This document shows, piece by piece, positions 18,480 through 29,800 of a DNA stretch of 60,844 bases. Location: the NCBI RefSeq assembly GCF_004357985.1, contig NZ_SMTF01000019.1, positions 1 through 60,844 on the forward strand. Direction: 5' to 3'. The position numbers and the translations under genes were made by a program. Under the pieces are notes generated by a model, which worked only from the letters and a program-made list of their open reading frames with translations, was not told the origin of the DNA and did not search any database. This DNA comes from Luteimonas aestuarii. GTDB taxonomy: Bacteria > Pseudomonadota > Gammaproteobacteria > Xanthomonadales > Xanthomonadaceae. Each line of letters opens with the position of its first letter. The stretch's first letter is position 1.

Positions 18480-20066
18480 TCAACGCTGCGCGTTGCCAGC
18501 CGCCGTACGCAACCGCTCCGCGAACGGGTCGATCCCCGGCGTCGCCGGATCGATGGCCTGCGCAGCCTCCAGCGCCGCGCGCGCGGACTGCAGTTGGCCT
18601 CCGGCAAGCCGCTCGTCGCCAATCGCCAGCCAGCGTTGCGCCAGGCGACGACGGGCCTGGCTGAGGTTCGCATCGTCCTCGCCCAAGGCCTCGCGGACGT
18701 CCAGGCAGCCGCGTGCGCGGCCCAGGTCGTTGGCGCTGAGGCCGCTCTCGAAGCAGGCACGTGCCGTTGGCAGCAGCCGGCCGACTGCGCGGCGCACGCC
18801 GGCATCACCGGGGGCAAGCGCCTGCGCCGCGCGCAGCTTGTCGTAGGCGCTGTCGCCAGGCGGCGTAAGCAGGTCGCCGCGGGCCTCGGCGGCGCTGGCC
18901 TGCTGCAACAAGGCCTCCACGCGACGCGCGCGCTCCGCGGTGGGCATCGGCGCGCCCGTGCTGCGATGCGCCCGGCGGGAACGCTCCACCTGCGCGACGG
19001 CAGCACGCACGCCGCCGTTGTCCGGCGCCAGCGCCTGCGCTTCGCGCAAGGCGGCATCGGCTTCGGCGAAGCGGAAGTCGGCCGCATGGCGCCGCGCGCG
19101 CGCCGCGTGCGCCTCCGCCGCACGCTGCAGGCCGGCGAGTGCATCGCCATCGTTCGCGTCGTACTGGAGCAGCATCTGCCAGGCCGCGACCGCCTGCTCG
19201 ATGCGGCCGCGCGACAGGTCGGCATCGGCGCGGCGTCTCAGCGCTTCCAGTTCCTCGACCAGGCGGGCCTGCGTATCCGGCAGATCGACATGCCCGGCGT
19301 CGAATTGACGGGCGAGCGCGATGGCACTCGCGGCATCTGCGACCTCGCCGCGCCGCAGCGCATCCCGTGCGCCGTCGAGCACGACCCCGATGGCATCCTC
19401 TCGCCCCCGCAAGGCATCGGGATGACCCGGTTGCAGCGCCAGCACGCGTGCATACAGAGGCAGCGCGGCGTTTTCGCCTCCATGCAGGCGGCCGTCCATG
19501 CTCGACGCCTCGGCACGCGCCAGCAATCCGTCGATACCGGCATGGGCGGCTTCACGCTCGCGCAACAGGTCGGCCACGGCATCCGCATCCGCACGCGGCA
19601 CGGCCAGCTCGCGCGCCAGCCTCAGCGCCGCGTGCGCATCGGCAAAGCGATCCTGCGCGATGGCGCCTCGGGCCATGACCAGTGCGGCATCGGCCACGCG
19701 CGCCAGGCCGGCGCGAGCTTCCGGACGGTCGGGATCGATCGCCACCGCGGCTTCGTACAGTTCGCGCGCACCGCTGCCATCGGCGTCGGTCAGCCTGCCT
19801 TCGGCCAACGCCTGCGCGGCCTGCCCGATCAATGCCTGGGCGCGCGTCTGCGGCATCAGCCGATCAGCCAGCATGCCGCGGAAGACGATCACGAGCACGG
19901 CGAGAAGCGCGAGTCCGGCCAGCAGCCACCACCGCCAGCGCCGCACCTGCCCATCGCCTGCCGGCCGTCGGTCAGGCCGATGGTCGTACAGGGGCACGCG
20001 GCTGCCATCGCCCAGGGTCGGTTCCTGTCGATACCTGCCCGGGTCGCGTTGGGATGGCGGGTTCAC
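18480..20066 (-). CDS. TPR-rich single-pass membrane protein of unknown function
   Basis: 528-residue protein with a basic N-terminal cytoplasmic tail, one membrane helix at about 44-63 (WWLLAGLALLAVLVIVF) and a long Ala/Arg/Leu-rich periplasmic part made of repeated helical hairpins of TPR type (for example LYARVLALQPGHPDALRG and LREAQALAPDNGGVRAAV). TPR domains mediate protein contacts. It has a GTG start without a clear ribosome site, so the N-terminus is uncertain. No function is recognised. It lies 34 bases after relA on the same strand. Confidence 0.7.
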   Translation of the reverse strand: MNPPSQRDPGRYRQEPTLGDGSRVPLYDHRPDRRPAGDGQVRRWRWWLLAGLALLAVLVIVFRGMLADRLMPQTRAQALIGQAAQALAEGRLTDADGSGARELYEAAVAIDPDRPEARAGLARVADAALVMARGAIAQDRFADAHAALRLARELAVPRADADAVADLLREREAAHAGIDGLLARAEASSMDGRLHGGENAALPLYARVLALQPGHPDALRGREDAIGVVLDGARDALRRGEVADAASAIALARQFDAGHVDLPDTQARLVEELEALRRRADADLSRGRIEQAVAAWQMLLQYDANDGDALAGLQRAAEAHAARARRHAADFRFAEADAALREAQALAPDNGGVRAAVAQVERSRRAHRSTGAPMPTAERARRVEALLQQASAAEARGDLLTPPGDSAYDKLRAAQALAPGDAGVRRAVGRLLPTARACFESGLSANDLGRARGCLDVREALGEDDANLSQARRRLAQRWLAIGDERLAGGQLQSARAALEAAQAIDPATPGIDPFAERLRTAAGNAQR

Positions 20067-20100
20067 CGCGCCAGCATAAGCGCCGACGCTGAACAGGCCA

Positions 20101-22272
20101 TCATCCTTCGCCGCGGCTGGCCCGCTCCACGCCGGGCAGCGATTCGATCTTGCCCAGCAGCCGGCTCAGCTGGCCGAAATCATGCACCCGTAGCCGCAGG
20201 CGGAAGCGCACCCGCCCGCCGGACGCGACATCGTTGGCGATCGACAAGACGTGGGCGTCCTCCTGTGCGATCAGGTTGCCCAGGTCGCGCAGCAGGTGCC
20301 GCCTGTCCACCGCATCCACCACCACGGCCGCCTCATGCCCGCCTCCGGCGCGGCCCCACTCGACCGGCAGGGTCCGCTGCGGCTGCTGTGCGGCGAGTCG
20401 CCGGTAGGCAACGCAATCGGAACGATGCACGGTCACGCCACGTGTCCGAGTGAGGTAGCCGGCGATCGCCTCCCCCGGCAACGGATGGCAGCAGCGCGCG
20501 ATCTGCACCAGCAGGTTGCCCACGCCCACCACCGTGAATGCGGAAGCCGCGGCCTTCGGCACGCGCTGCGGCGCGACCGCCCGCACCTGCGCCGCGTCCG
20601 ACGGCGCGGCATCGGCACGCTCGCGTTCCAGCAGCGCGCGCCCCACCTGGTGCGGACCGGCGTCGCCCAGCGCCACCAGTACGCAAAGGTCGTCGGCGCT
20701 GGTGACGTTGAACTTCGACAGCACTGGCACCAGGTCGGCATTCAACAGGCCCAGCCGGCGCAGCTCCTTGTCCAGCATCTCGCGCCCTGCCTGCAGGTTG
20801 CGTTCGCGGTCGAGCTTGTGGAACCAGGTGCGGACCTTCTCGCGAGAGCGGGCGCTGGCGAGGAAGCCGTTCGACGCCAGCAACCAGTCGCGCCGCGGCT
20901 CGGCGGTCTTGCCGGTGAGGATTTCGACGCGATCCCCGCTGTGCAGCACGTGGTCCAGTGGCACGATGCGGCCATCGACCTTCGCGCCCCGGCAGCGATG
21001 GCCCACCATCGTGTGCACGTGGTAGGCGAAATCCAGCGGCGTCGCGCCCGCCGGCAGGTCGATCACTTCGCCCATCGGCGTCAGCGCGTAGACGCGGTCC
21101 TCCACCAGCTCGGCATCGAAGCCGCTGGCCAGCGCACCGTCGCCCGCGGCCTCGCCGTGCGACTCCAGCAGGCGTCGCATCCACTCGATCTTGCGGTCGA
21201 GCGAGGCATTCGCCGCGGACGAACGCTGCGAGCCACCGGTCTCCTTGTACCGCCAGTGCGCGGCCACGCCCAGCTCTGCCTGCTCGTGCATCTCGCGGGT
21301 TCGTATCTGCACTTCCAGCGTCTTGCCTTCGGGACCGACCACGGCGGTGTGCAGCGAGCGGTAGTCGTTGTTCTTGGGCCGCGCGATGTAGTCGTCGAAC
21401 TCGCCCGGCACCGGTAGCCACAGCGCGTGCACCACGCCCAGCGCCGCATAGCAGGCCGCCACGTCGTCGACCAGCACGCGCACCGCACGCAGGTCGTAGA
21501 GCTCACCGATCGGCACGTCCTTCTTCCGCATCTTCTTCCAGATGCTGTAGATGTGCTTCGGCCGGCCGGCAATATCCGCATGGACGCCCTGCGCGGCGAG
21601 CGCCTCGCCAAGTTGCTGCTTGACCTGCTCGATGAAGCGTTCGCGGCCGACGCGCTTGTCGTCCAGCAGCGCCGCGATACGGCGATAGGTCTCGGGTTCC
21701 AGATGCCGGAACGCCAGGTCTTCCAGTTCCCACTTCAGTTGCCAGATACCGAGACGATTGGCCAGTGGTGCGTGGATGTCGCGGGTCAGGCGCGCCAGGG
21801 CTTCACGCTCGTCCTGCGGTAGCGTCGGCGCCGCGCGCAGCTTTGCCAGTTGCTGCGCCAGCAGCACCGGCACCACGCGCAGGTCGCGCACCATCGCCAG
21901 CAACAGCCGACGCAAACCTTCGGCATTGCCGGCACCGCCGCGTTCGGCATGCAGCGCACGCACCTGCCCGGCCGCCTGCAGGCCATCCAGCAGCAGCGCC
22001 ACAGCGGGCTGCCGCGACGGCAACGCGTCCCGCAATGCCTCCCGCCAGGCCGGCACCATCGCAAGGATCGCCGCCGCGACCGATTCACCATCGGCCTTCA
22101 GCAGGGCAAGGGCTTCCAGCGTGTCGCGGGCTTCGGCGGAAGTGCCTGCCCAAGCGGCAGCAGGCGACGCGTCGGCGGCTTCGTGCAGCAGCGCGCGCAA
22201 GCCCGCGTCCAGCGACGTGCACGCCGGCAGCGAAAGCAAGGTGTCGAGATCGGCGGCCGTCGCCGTCGCCAT
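20101..22272 (-). CDS. relA: GTP pyrophosphokinase RelA, (p)ppGpp synthetase
   Basis: Ribosome-associated alarmone synthetase of the stringent response. About 723 residues: a pseudo-hydrolase N-terminal domain lacking the HDxxED motif of SpoT, a synthetase domain with RPKHIYSIWKKM, ELYDLRAVRVLVDD and FDDYIARPKNNDYRSLHTAV, a TGS domain (YALTPMGEVIDLPAGATPLD), a helical/zinc-finger-like region with RCCHPLPGE and a C-terminal ACT domain. The acidic EFDD context fits RelA rather than bifunctional SpoT. ATG at 22272 is preferred to the in-frame GTG at 22284; neither has a strong ribosome site. Confidence 0.92.
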   Translation of the reverse strand: MATATAADLDTLLSLPACTSLDAGLRALLHEAADASPAAAWAGTSAEARDTLEALALLKADGESVAAAILAMVPAWREALRDALPSRQPAVALLLDGLQAAGQVRALHAERGGAGNAEGLRRLLLAMVRDLRVVPVLLAQQLAKLRAAPTLPQDEREALARLTRDIHAPLANRLGIWQLKWELEDLAFRHLEPETYRRIAALLDDKRVGRERFIEQVKQQLGEALAAQGVHADIAGRPKHIYSIWKKMRKKDVPIGELYDLRAVRVLVDDVAACYAALGVVHALWLPVPGEFDDYIARPKNNDYRSLHTAVVGPEGKTLEVQIRTREMHEQAELGVAAHWRYKETGGSQRSSAANASLDRKIEWMRRLLESHGEAAGDGALASGFDAELVEDRVYALTPMGEVIDLPAGATPLDFAYHVHTMVGHRCRGAKVDGRIVPLDHVLHSGDRVEILTGKTAEPRRDWLLASNGFLASARSREKVRTWFHKLDRERNLQAGREMLDKELRRLGLLNADLVPVLSKFNVTSADDLCVLVALGDAGPHQVGRALLERERADAAPSDAAQVRAVAPQRVPKAAASAFTVVGVGNLLVQIARCCHPLPGEAIAGYLTRTRGVTVHRSDCVAYRRLAAQQPQRTLPVEWGRAGGGHEAAVVVDAVDRRHLLRDLGNLIAQEDAHVLSIANDVASGGRVRFRLRLRVHDFGQLSRLLGKIESLPGVERASRGEG

Positions 22273-22330
22273 CGCCGCATCCACGGAACGGAGGCCCTAC
22301 ACTATCCGCCTCAGGCCCGGAGGAACACCC

Positions 22331-22840
22331 ATGCGCACGATCCACTGCATCCTGCTTGCTGCCCTGCTCGTCCTGCCCGCATCCGTGCTGGCGCAGCAGG
22401 CGCCGCCGATCGAACAGGCCATGAGCGCCGACGAGTTCAAGGCCGCAGGCCTCGACAAGCTCAGCGCCGAAGAACTGGCCCGCCTGAACACCTGGCTCGA
22501 CCGTCGCGTGCAGCAGGAAGCAACGGCCGCCGTTGCCGCCGCCACCGAGCAGGCGCGCGAGGAAGGCCGCCGCGAGGTGGTCGAGAGGAACCGGGGCTTC
22601 TTCCACTTCGGTTCGGAAGAGCCGATCGTTGCCTCGATCGACGGTGAGTTCAACGGCTTCGGCCGCGGCAAGCGCTACCGGCTCGACAACGGCCAGGTCT
22701 GGGAGCAGACCGATGCCACGCAGCTGGCCGGCGTGCGCCGCACCAACCCCGGGGTACGCATCCGCCCGGGCGTGATGGGCGTGTGGTACATGCGCATCGA
22801 CGGCTACAACACCCAGGCCAAGGTGCAACGGATCGAGTGA
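22331..22840 (+). CDS. Small secreted protein of unknown function
   Basis: 169-residue protein with a clear signal peptide (MRTIHCILLAALLVLPASVLA, cut after residue 21), a helical charged middle and a compact C-terminal domain containing FNGFGRGKRYRLDNGQVWEQ and PGVMGVWYMRIDGYN, which reads like a small beta-barrel. The ATG at 22331 has GGAGGAAC upstream. Divergent from relA. No family recognised; probably periplasmic. Confidence 0.75.
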   Translation: MRTIHCILLAALLVLPASVLAQQAPPIEQAMSADEFKAAGLDKLSAEELARLNTWLDRRVQQEATAAVAAATEQAREEGRREVVERNRGFFHFGSEEPIVASIDGEFNGFGRGKRYRLDNGQVWEQTDATQLAGVRRTNPGVRIRPGVMGVWYMRIDGYNTQAKVQRIE

Positions 22841-22881
22841 CCTGGCGCTTCGCGCGCCTTGCGCGCGGCTACCGGAACGTC

Positions 22882-22901
22882 ATCCCCGCGAAGGCGGGGA
22901 T
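22882..22901. repeat. Dispersed palindrome ATCCCCGC-GAAG-GCGGGGAT
   Basis: Eight-base arms around GAAG, in the GTCATCCCCGCGAAGGCGGG style common between genes of many proteobacteria. It lies in the gap between the convergent 22331 gene and hrpA, so it could also stop transcription, though no T-run follows. Confidence 0.65.
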
Positions 22902-22947
22902 CCATCATTGCAACGACCCACGCGCCTTGCGGGCGGCGGCCTTGGCG

Positions 22948-25900
22948 TCATCCCGCAAGGGCTGCAATCCGCGTCGCCAGTTTTTTCATGGTCATGCCAC
23001 CACGTGGGGCGAGTTCCTGCGCATGTACGGCCACGCGCAGGTCCTCCAGCGCCCAGCGCAGTGTCGCCCGTTCGTCGGCATCGCCCTGCCCTTTCGCTGC
23101 GGCCTCTTCCAGCGCGTCGGCCAATGGCTTGAGGTCGAGCATGCGCTGCTGGTCGCGCATGGGGTCGCGCAGCGCGCGCTCCGCGCGCAGCGACAGCGCC
23201 TTCAGGTAGCGCGGATACACCGCCAGTGCGTCGGCCGGCACATCGCGAAGGAAACCCGGCGCCGCCAGCGCCGCCAATTGCCCGCGCATGTCGTCGAGAT
23301 TGGCCTTGGCCCAGCCCATCAACGGCGACTCGAGCTTCGCGCGCACCTCGGCCACGCCGCCCAGGATGGCTTCGGCCTGCCGCAGGCGCTGCATCGCTTC
23401 GCCGAACAGGGCCTTGCCCACCACCTCGCGCTTCGCCTCGAAGGCCTCCAGGTCACGGATGTCCGCAACGCCGTCGGCGAGCAGCGCCGCCAGGCCGCCC
23501 TCGATCAGATCCTCGCGCAGGCGGTCGCCGTCCTTGCCCGGACGCGGCGCACCCGATTCGATGGCCGCATACAGCAGTGCGGTCCTGGGCTGCACCGGCA
23601 GCTGCTTGCGCGCCTGCTTCATCCGTTCCTGCAGGGCGATCCGCAGCAGGCGGCGCACGCCGTCGGGATGGCGTCTCGCAGCCTCCGCCGCGTCCGCATG
23701 CACGCCCAGCGACACGGCGTCGCCGTCGTCGCTGAGCGCCGGATACGCGGGCACTCCGCCCGCACCGGGCACGGACACCGGGATCGCTTGCGCCGGAAAG
23801 CCGCGCAGCCCGGACCGCGCCATGCCCTCGGCCGCGCGTGACGCGAATTCGCGTGCGGCATGTGCGCCGTACTGCGCACGCAAGGCATCCAGATCCCGCG
23901 ACTCGGCCAACACGTTGCGTCCGTCGCGATCGAGTAGCCGCAGGTTCACGCGCAGGTGCGCTTCCAGCCCGGCCTCGTCGAAATCCGTGCCCGCAACCGC
24001 CACGCCGGTCAGCTTCTGCAGGAAACGCGCCAGCGCACCGGCGAAGGCATCGCCCTCGTCGGCTGCGTGCGCCTCTGCGAAAGCACGCGCGAAATCCGGC
24101 GCCGGCACGAAGTTGCGACGCAGCGGCTTGGGCAGCGAGCGGATCATCGCCGCCGCCTTGTCCTCCACCAGGCCCGGCGCCAGCCAGGACAGGCGCACCT
24201 CGTCCAGTGCGTTGAGCAGGTGCAGCGGCACCACCACCGTCATGCCGTCATCCGGCGCGCCAGGTTCGAAGCGGTAGCGCACCGCCAGGCGCACGTCGCC
24301 CAACGGCAGGTAGGCCGGGAAGCGAGCCGCATCGGTGCGATCACCGACCAGCAGGTCGTCGCGCGTCCATTCCAGTGCGCGCTTCGCCGGCGGCGGCGCC
24401 TTGGCGTACCAGGCATCGAGCGAGCGCGCATCGACGATGTCCGCTGGCACCCGGTCGGCATACCACTGCGCCATCCATTCCTCGTCCACGACCAACCCGG
24501 CCTTGCGCTGCTTGGCCTCCTCCTCCAGCGCGGTCTCCAGCACCTTCAGGTTGCGCGCAAGGAACGCCGCGCGCAGGTTGATCTCGCCACTGACCAGACC
24601 GTCGCGCAGGAACAGCGCCCGCGCTTCCTGCGGATACAGCCGCCCATAGTCGACAGGACGCTTGGGTGCCAGCACCAGTCCGAGCAGGCTGACCTGCTCG
24701 CTGCCGATCACGCGCCCCTGCCCCCGCGACCAGCGCGGATCGTGGTGGCGTCGTGCCAGCAGGTGCGGCAGTTCGGCGATCACCCAGTCCGGCTCGATCG
24801 CTGCGTTGGTCAGCGACCAGACGCGCTCGGTATCGAGCAACATCGCCGACAGCACCCAGGACGGCGGCTTTTTCGCCAGCGCCGAGCCGGGGAACAACTG
24901 GAACTTGCGTCCGCGCGGGCCGTCGTACAGCCCGCGATCGGTGCGATGGCCCAGCTGCGTGGGCAGGCCCGCAATCAAGGCGCGATGCAGCAATGCGTAG
25001 GGCGGGTCCCGACCCGCCACCCCATCACCTTCCCACCACGAAGCCGCCACCTTGCCACCCGCGACTCCGTCCGCAGACGCGTGCTTCCCCGCGCGCCCCC
25101 GCAAGCGACCGGTCGCGCCGACATTCTCCGCCGACGGTCGATGCCGACGCGGCGGACAGGCGTCGGGTGATGGCGGCTCGAGACCCGCCCCACTCCACAA
25201 CCCTTCGCACTGCAGCTTCAATTGCCGATGCAGTTCACGCCATTCGCGCATGCGCAGGAAGCCGAGGAAGTGTTTCTCGCACCACCGGCGCAGCTGCGAT
25301 TGCGTCATCTCCTCGTGCGCGGCGCGATAGGCCTGCCACAGCTTGAGGATGCCCACGAACTCCGATTTCGGATCGGCGAACAGCGCATGCGCGTTATCGG
25401 CGGCGGCGCGCTGGTCGGCCGGGCGCTCGCGCGGGTCCTGGATGCCGAGGAAGGACGCGATCGCCAGCATCTCCGGCAGCACGCCGTGGGCCTGCGCGGC
25501 CACCAGCATGCGCGACAGCTTCACGTCCACCGGCAGCCTGGCCATCGTGCGGCCGATCTCGGTCAGCTTGCGCTGCGCATCCACCGCGCCCAGCTCGGCC
25601 AGTTGTTGCCAGCCGTCCGCGACCGCGCGCGGGTCCGGTGGCTCGACGAACGGGAACGCCTCGATGTCGCCCAGCCCCAGCGACAGCATGCGCAGGATCA
25701 CGCCGGCCAGCGCGGCGCGACGGATCTCGGGATCGGTGTACTGCGGCCGCGACTGGAAGTCGGCCTCGGAATACAGCCGCAGGCAGGTGCCCGGCGCGAT
25801 CCGCCCGCAGCGCCCCTTGCGCTGGTCGGCGCTGGCCTGCGATACCGGCTCGATGTGCAGCCGGTCCAGCTTCTGCCGCGGGCTGTAGCGCTTCACCCGC

Positions 25901-27012
25901 GCCAGCCCGGGATCCACCACGTAGTGGATGCGCGGCACCGTCAGCGAGGTTTCGGCGACGTTGGTGGCCAGCACGATCCGCCGCTGCGGGCCGGGATTGA
26001 ACACGCGGTCCTGGTCGCGCGCGGACAGCCGCGCGTACAGCGGCACGATCTCGGTGTGCCGGTACTTGCGGCCCTCGAGCGCGCGGTGGGCATCGCGGAT
26101 CTCCCGCTCGCCAGGCAGGAACACCAGGGTGTCGCCGGTGCCGCGGTCGCGGATGATCTCGTCGCAGGCGGCGACGATGCCGTCCAGCACCGTGCGTTCG
26201 CCACCCTCTTCGCCTTCGCCTTCCAGCGGTCGCCAGCGCACGTCCACCGGATAGCCGCGCCCTTCCACGCTGACCACCGGCGCATCGTCGAAATGCCGCG
26301 AGAAGCGTTCCGTGTCGATCGTCGCCGAGGTCACGACCAGCTTCAGGTCCGGGCGCTTGCGCAGCAATTGCCTGAGGTAGCCCAGCAGGAAATCGATGTT
26401 GAGGCTGCGCTCGTGGGCCTCGTCGACGATGATCGTGTCGTAGCGCGACAGCCAGCGGTCGGAGGCGATCTCGGCCAGCAGGATGCCGTCGGTCATGAAC
26501 TTGATCGCGGTCTGCTCGGACACGTTGTCGTTGAAGCGCACCTGGTAGCCGACCAGCCCGCCCATCGGCGCCTGCAACTCCTCCGCCACGCGCCGCGCCA
26601 CCGCGCGGGCGGCGATGCGGCGCGGCTGGGTGCAGCCGATCATCCCCGCCGCACCCCGGCCCGCCCGCAGGCACAGCTTGGGCAGCTGGGTGGTCTTGCC
26701 GGAGCCGGTTTCCCCGGCCACCACCACCACCTGGTGCCCGCGGATCAGCGCGACGATGCGCTCCGCCTCGGCGCTGATCGGCAGGTCCGGTAGCGTCGGT
26801 ACCGCCGGCAACATCGCGGCCCGTGCCACGCGCGCCGCCACCGACGCCTCCAGCGCGGTGCCGAACCGGGCCTGGCGCTGGGCATCTGCCGGGGCCTCGC
26901 GCCAGCGCGACCACAGGCCCAGCAGCCGACCACGGTCACGCGCCAGCGCTCCGTCGATCGCTTGCCGCGCCAGCTTTAACGGAGCCGTCGCGGGTGCCTG
27001 CCTAGAATTCAT
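22948..27012 (-). CDS. hrpA: ATP-dependent RNA helicase HrpA, with in-frame insertion
   Basis: DEAH-box RNA helicase, 1354 residues (E. coli HrpA 1300). Walker A is GETGSGKTTQLPKL, the DEAH box IIVDEAHERSLNIDFLLGYL, motif III TSATIDTERFS, and motif VI lies in QRKGRCGRIAPGTCLRLY. The long C-terminal domain typical of HrpA (DUF3418) follows. Residues about 607-672 are a Gly/Arg/Pro-rich insertion absent from the family consensus, encoded by DNA bounded by two REP-like hairpins (24997-25193). The ATG at 27012 is the first fitting the family N-terminus. HrpA acts on stalled or colliding ribosomes in E. coli. Confidence 0.93.
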   Translation of the reverse strand: MNSRQAPATAPLKLARQAIDGALARDRGRLLGLWSRWREAPADAQRQARFGTALEASVAARVARAAMLPAVPTLPDLPISAEAERIVALIRGHQVVVVAGETGSGKTTQLPKLCLRAGRGAAGMIGCTQPRRIAARAVARRVAEELQAPMGGLVGYQVRFNDNVSEQTAIKFMTDGILLAEIASDRWLSRYDTIIVDEAHERSLNIDFLLGYLRQLLRKRPDLKLVVTSATIDTERFSRHFDDAPVVSVEGRGYPVDVRWRPLEGEGEEGGERTVLDGIVAACDEIIRDRGTGDTLVFLPGEREIRDAHRALEGRKYRHTEIVPLYARLSARDQDRVFNPGPQRRIVLATNVAETSLTVPRIHYVVDPGLARVKRYSPRQKLDRLHIEPVSQASADQRKGRCGRIAPGTCLRLYSEADFQSRPQYTDPEIRRAALAGVILRMLSLGLGDIEAFPFVEPPDPRAVADGWQQLAELGAVDAQRKLTEIGRTMARLPVDVKLSRMLVAAQAHGVLPEMLAIASFLGIQDPRERPADQRAAADNAHALFADPKSEFVGILKLWQAYRAAHEEMTQSQLRRWCEKHFLGFLRMREWRELHRQLKLQCEGLWSGAGLEPPSPDACPPRRHRPSAENVGATGRLRGRAGKHASADGVAGGKVAASWWEGDGVAGRDPPYALLHRALIAGLPTQLGHRTDRGLYDGPRGRKFQLFPGSALAKKPPSWVLSAMLLDTERVWSLTNAAIEPDWVIAELPHLLARRHHDPRWSRGQGRVIGSEQVSLLGLVLAPKRPVDYGRLYPQEARALFLRDGLVSGEINLRAAFLARNLKVLETALEEEAKQRKAGLVVDEEWMAQWYADRVPADIVDARSLDAWYAKAPPPAKRALEWTRDDLLVGDRTDAARFPAYLPLGDVRLAVRYRFEPGAPDDGMTVVVPLHLLNALDEVRLSWLAPGLVEDKAAAMIRSLPKPLRRNFVPAPDFARAFAEAHAADEGDAFAGALARFLQKLTGVAVAGTDFDEAGLEAHLRVNLRLLDRDGRNVLAESRDLDALRAQYGAHAAREFASRAAEGMARSGLRGFPAQAIPVSVPGAGGVPAYPALSDDGDAVSLGVHADAAEAARRHPDGVRRLLRIALQERMKQARKQLPVQPRTALLYAAIESGAPRPGKDGDRLREDLIEGGLAALLADGVADIRDLEAFEAKREVVGKALFGEAMQRLRQAEAILGGVAEVRAKLESPLMGWAKANLDDMRGQLAALAAPGFLRDVPADALAVYPRYLKALSLRAERALRDPMRDQQRMLDLKPLADALEEAAAKGQGDADERATLRWALEDLRVAVHAQELAPRGGMTMKKLATRIAALAG
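24997..25193. repeat. BIME-like in-frame insertion inside hrpA
   Basis: At the left, GTAG (24997-25000) heads the palindrome GGCGGGTCCCGACCCGCC (25001-25018). At the right, in opposite orientation, GTGG (complement of 25190-25193) heads GGCGGGTCTCGAGCCGCC (complement of 25172-25189). The roughly 150 bases between keep the hrpA frame open without stops. The paired, inverted, GTRG-headed hairpins are what a REP doublet looks like. Confidence 0.75.
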
Positions 27013-27098
27013 CGCCTGCCTTGCGTTCGCGCACGGGCGCCACATGTCCTTGCTGCCAGCGGCGTATTGTCGCCGAACCCCATCCCAGGAGACTCCCC

Positions 27099-27695
27099 AT
27101 GGCCAAGACCAAGACCGCCAAGCCCGCCAAAGCCGCCAGGAAACCGAAGGCGTCGCGTGGCGCCAGTCCCGCCTCGACCGTTGTACCGGCCGCATCACCG
27201 GCACCGAACGACAGCGGGCCCGGCATCAACATCGGCCTGCCGGACAAGGATCGCAAGAAGATCGCGAAGGAGCTGTCGAAGTTCCTCGCCGACAGCTTCA
27301 CCCTGTACCTGAAGACCCACAACTTCCACTGGAACGTCACCGGGCCGATGTTCAATTCGCTGCACGTGATGTTCGAGACGCAGTACACCGAGCAGTGGGG
27401 CGCGCTGGACGAAATCGCCGAACGCATGCGCGCATTGGGCTACAACGCCCCCGGGTCGTATGCCGAGTTCATCAAGCTGTCGTCGATCAAGGAAGAGCCC
27501 GGCGCCACCGAAGCCCCCGACTGGCGCGAGATGGTGCGACAGCTGGTGATGGCGAACGAGGCCGTGTGTCGCACCGCGCGCAAGGCGCTGGACGTGGCCG
27601 ACGACATCGACGACGAGCCGACGGAAGACCTGCTGGTCCAGCGCCTGCAGACCCACGAAAAGTACGCCTGGATGCTGCGCTCGCTGCTGCAGTGA
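27099..27695 (+). CDS. dps: Dps-family DNA-binding ferritin-like protein with basic tail
   Basis: Miniferritin that stores iron and protects DNA in starved or peroxide-stressed cells. The 198-residue protein begins with a Lys/Ala/Pro-rich tail (MAKTKTAKPAKAARKPKAS), a usual DNA-binding extension, then the four-helix Dps domain with ferroxidase residues in KTHNFHWNVTGPMF and WGALDEIAERMRALG. The start at 27099 follows AGGAG at good spacing; an upstream in-frame start at 27021 is rejected because it adds unrelated sequence. Confidence 0.92.
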   Translation: MAKTKTAKPAKAARKPKASRGASPASTVVPAASPAPNDSGPGINIGLPDKDRKKIAKELSKFLADSFTLYLKTHNFHWNVTGPMFNSLHVMFETQYTEQWGALDEIAERMRALGYNAPGSYAEFIKLSSIKEEPGATEAPDWREMVRQLVMANEAVCRTARKALDVADDIDDEPTEDLLVQRLQTHEKYAWMLRSLLQ

Positions 27696-27702
27696 GCCTT
27701 CC

Positions 27703-27736
27703 GCCGCGGGCGTGCCGTACGCCGCGCGCCCGCGGC
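27703..27736. terminator. Stem-loop after dps
   Basis: Ten-base perfect arms GCCGCGGGCG (27703-27712) and CGCCCGCGGC (27727-27736), seven bases after the dps stop. No T-run, so terminator or mRNA-stabilising hairpin is a guess. Confidence 0.35.
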
Positions 27737-27822
27737 AGCGATCTGCGGCGTTCGCTGTTGCCCGACGCCACGCCGGGCGGTTTTCCGACGGCCTGCCATC
27801 GGCGCGGCGGTATCCTAGCCGC

Positions 27823-29643
<1,821 letters not shown>

Positions 29644-29674
29644 CGACGTGCCCCGCACGAAGGCTGAAGCGTGA

Positions 29675-29750
29675 TGGTGGGTCGTGATGGATTCGAACCA
29701 TCGACCAGCGGATTAAAAGTCCGATGCTCTACCGACTGAGCTAACGACCC
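29675..29750 (-). tRNA. tRNA-Lys (anticodon UUU)
   Basis: 76 nucleotides on the minus strand from GGGTCGTTAGCTCAGTCGGT, with D-loop, anticodon loop ACTTTTAAT (anticodon TTT), T-arm GGTTCGAATCC, matching acceptor ends GGGTCGT/ACGACCC and an encoded CCA at 29675-29677. Lies between convergent-side recQ and queC. Confidence 0.97.
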
Positions 29751-29800
29751 GACGACGAACGACCGGCGTTGCACCGGCGCGGCAATATTCTAGCGCAGCA

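Noticed and set aside
20101..22272. Missing HDxxED motif in RelA seen as gene decay
   Set aside because: Monofunctional RelA enzymes normally have a dead hydrolase domain, and the synthetase motifs are intact.
22861..22980. CRISPR-like repeat because of the CCCCGC/GCGGGG palindrome
   Set aside because: There is a single palindrome, with no spaced direct repeats and no cas genes.
29675..29750. tRNA-Lys as an integration site for a genomic island
   Set aside because: The flanking genes are core (recQ, queC), with no integrase and no repeat of the tRNA 3' end noticed nearby.
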